Shown here piece after piece: positions 6,404 through 6,604 of a stretch of 6,604 nucleotides of DNA (positions within the stretch are counted from its first letter, which is position 1; each line of letters begins with the position of its first letter). The stretch is from an uncultured Micrococcales bacterium. Lineage in GTDB: Bacteria > Actinomycetota > Actinomycetes > Actinomycetales > Microbacteriaceae. The position numbers were made by a program, and so were the translations under genes. The stretch covers positions 1-6,604 of the forward strand of contig CAJXMQ010000053.1 in NCBI GenBank assembly GCA_913056225.1, written 5' to 3'. The notes beneath the pieces were generated by a model, which worked only from the letters and a program-made list of their open reading frames with translations, ran no database searches and was not told the DNA's origin.

Positions 6404-6604
6404 TAGTGAACCGTGATGGCGGTGATTTCGTAGCCCGCCTCACTAACGGCATTTCTGATATCCAGCTCTGGAACGAACTCGGTCATTGAAACATCAGCCT
6501 TGCCAGTTTCGTGACTGACGACCACCTCGGTAACGCCGTTTAGTTTCTCAAGTTCCTCGGCAACACTTTTTTCACAGTGGCCGCAGGTCATTCCCTCAAT
6601 TGAT
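6403..6604 (-). CDS. copZ: CopZ-type copper chaperone, HMA domain (partial, 5' end outside the window)
   Basis: The visible 66 residues form a single heavy-metal-associated domain with GMTCGHC, whose two cysteines bind Cu(I), and a C-terminal AGYEI strand typical of the fold. Free-standing proteins of this kind carry copper in the cytoplasm and hand it to CopA, which is encoded immediately downstream with a one-base overlap. The ATG at 6589-6591 is almost certainly the internal methionine of GMTC and not the start: the frame stays open to the window edge and encodes Ser-Ile-Glu-Gly just before it, the normal beta-strand lead-in of this domain. Only a few N-terminal residues should be missing. 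Copper induction, for example by CsoR or CueR, is expected from known operons, but no operator can be seen here. Confidence 0.9.
   Translation of the reverse strand, partial: SIEGMTCGHCEKSVAEELEKLNGVTEVVVSHETGKADVSMTEFVPELDIRNAVSEAGYEITAITVH

Overview
The window most resembles a chromosomal segment of a small-genome, moderate-GC actinobacterium, perhaps an aquatic Microbacteriaceae of the Rhodoluna/Aquiluna type. This is inferred from three things: a DivIVA-like coiled-coil protein, a TRAM-type RNA methyltransferase lacking the usual iron-sulfur cysteines, and tight gene packing at roughly half GC. It cannot be confirmed without a database search. There are six protein genes and only one real intergenic gap (about 96 bases). 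I see no RNA genes, mobile elements, CRISPR arrays or phage genes.

Layout, left to right. Three minus-strand genes form one transcription unit read from about 3188 towards position 10: a divergent aldehyde dehydrogenase (1602-3140), a DoxX-like four-helix membrane protein (1207-1602) and a TrmA/RlmD-family uracil-5 RNA methyltransferase (10-1197). Back to back with them, across a compact divergent promoter, is one plus-strand gene for a DivIVA-domain coiled-coil protein (3237-4319). It converges on a minus-strand copper-export operon: a small copper chaperone of the CopZ type (6403 to beyond the right edge) followed by a P1B-1 copper ATPase, CopA (4316-6403).

How the genes work together. CopZ and CopA form a coherent copper-efflux pair: the chaperone binds Cu(I) and delivers it to the ATPase, and the genes overlap by one base (TAATG). 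No regulator such as CsoR is visible; it may lie beyond the right edge. The aldehyde dehydrogenase and DoxX genes are joined by the same TAATG overlap. The methyltransferase follows after nine bases, with a perfect 9-bp hairpin over the junction. A shared metabolic role for these three is not evident. The DivIVA-like protein is probably a cell-pole or cytoskeletal scaffold and appears to be monocistronic.

The window looks like ordinary core or near-core genome, and I found no clearly novel multi-gene system. The observations most worth a second look are the hairpin at the DoxX/methyltransferase junction, the regular 11-residue alanine ladder and non-canonical membrane tip of the DivIVA-like protein, the overlapping divergent -10 elements, the divergent aldehyde dehydrogenase active site, and the convergent genes whose stop codons overlap.
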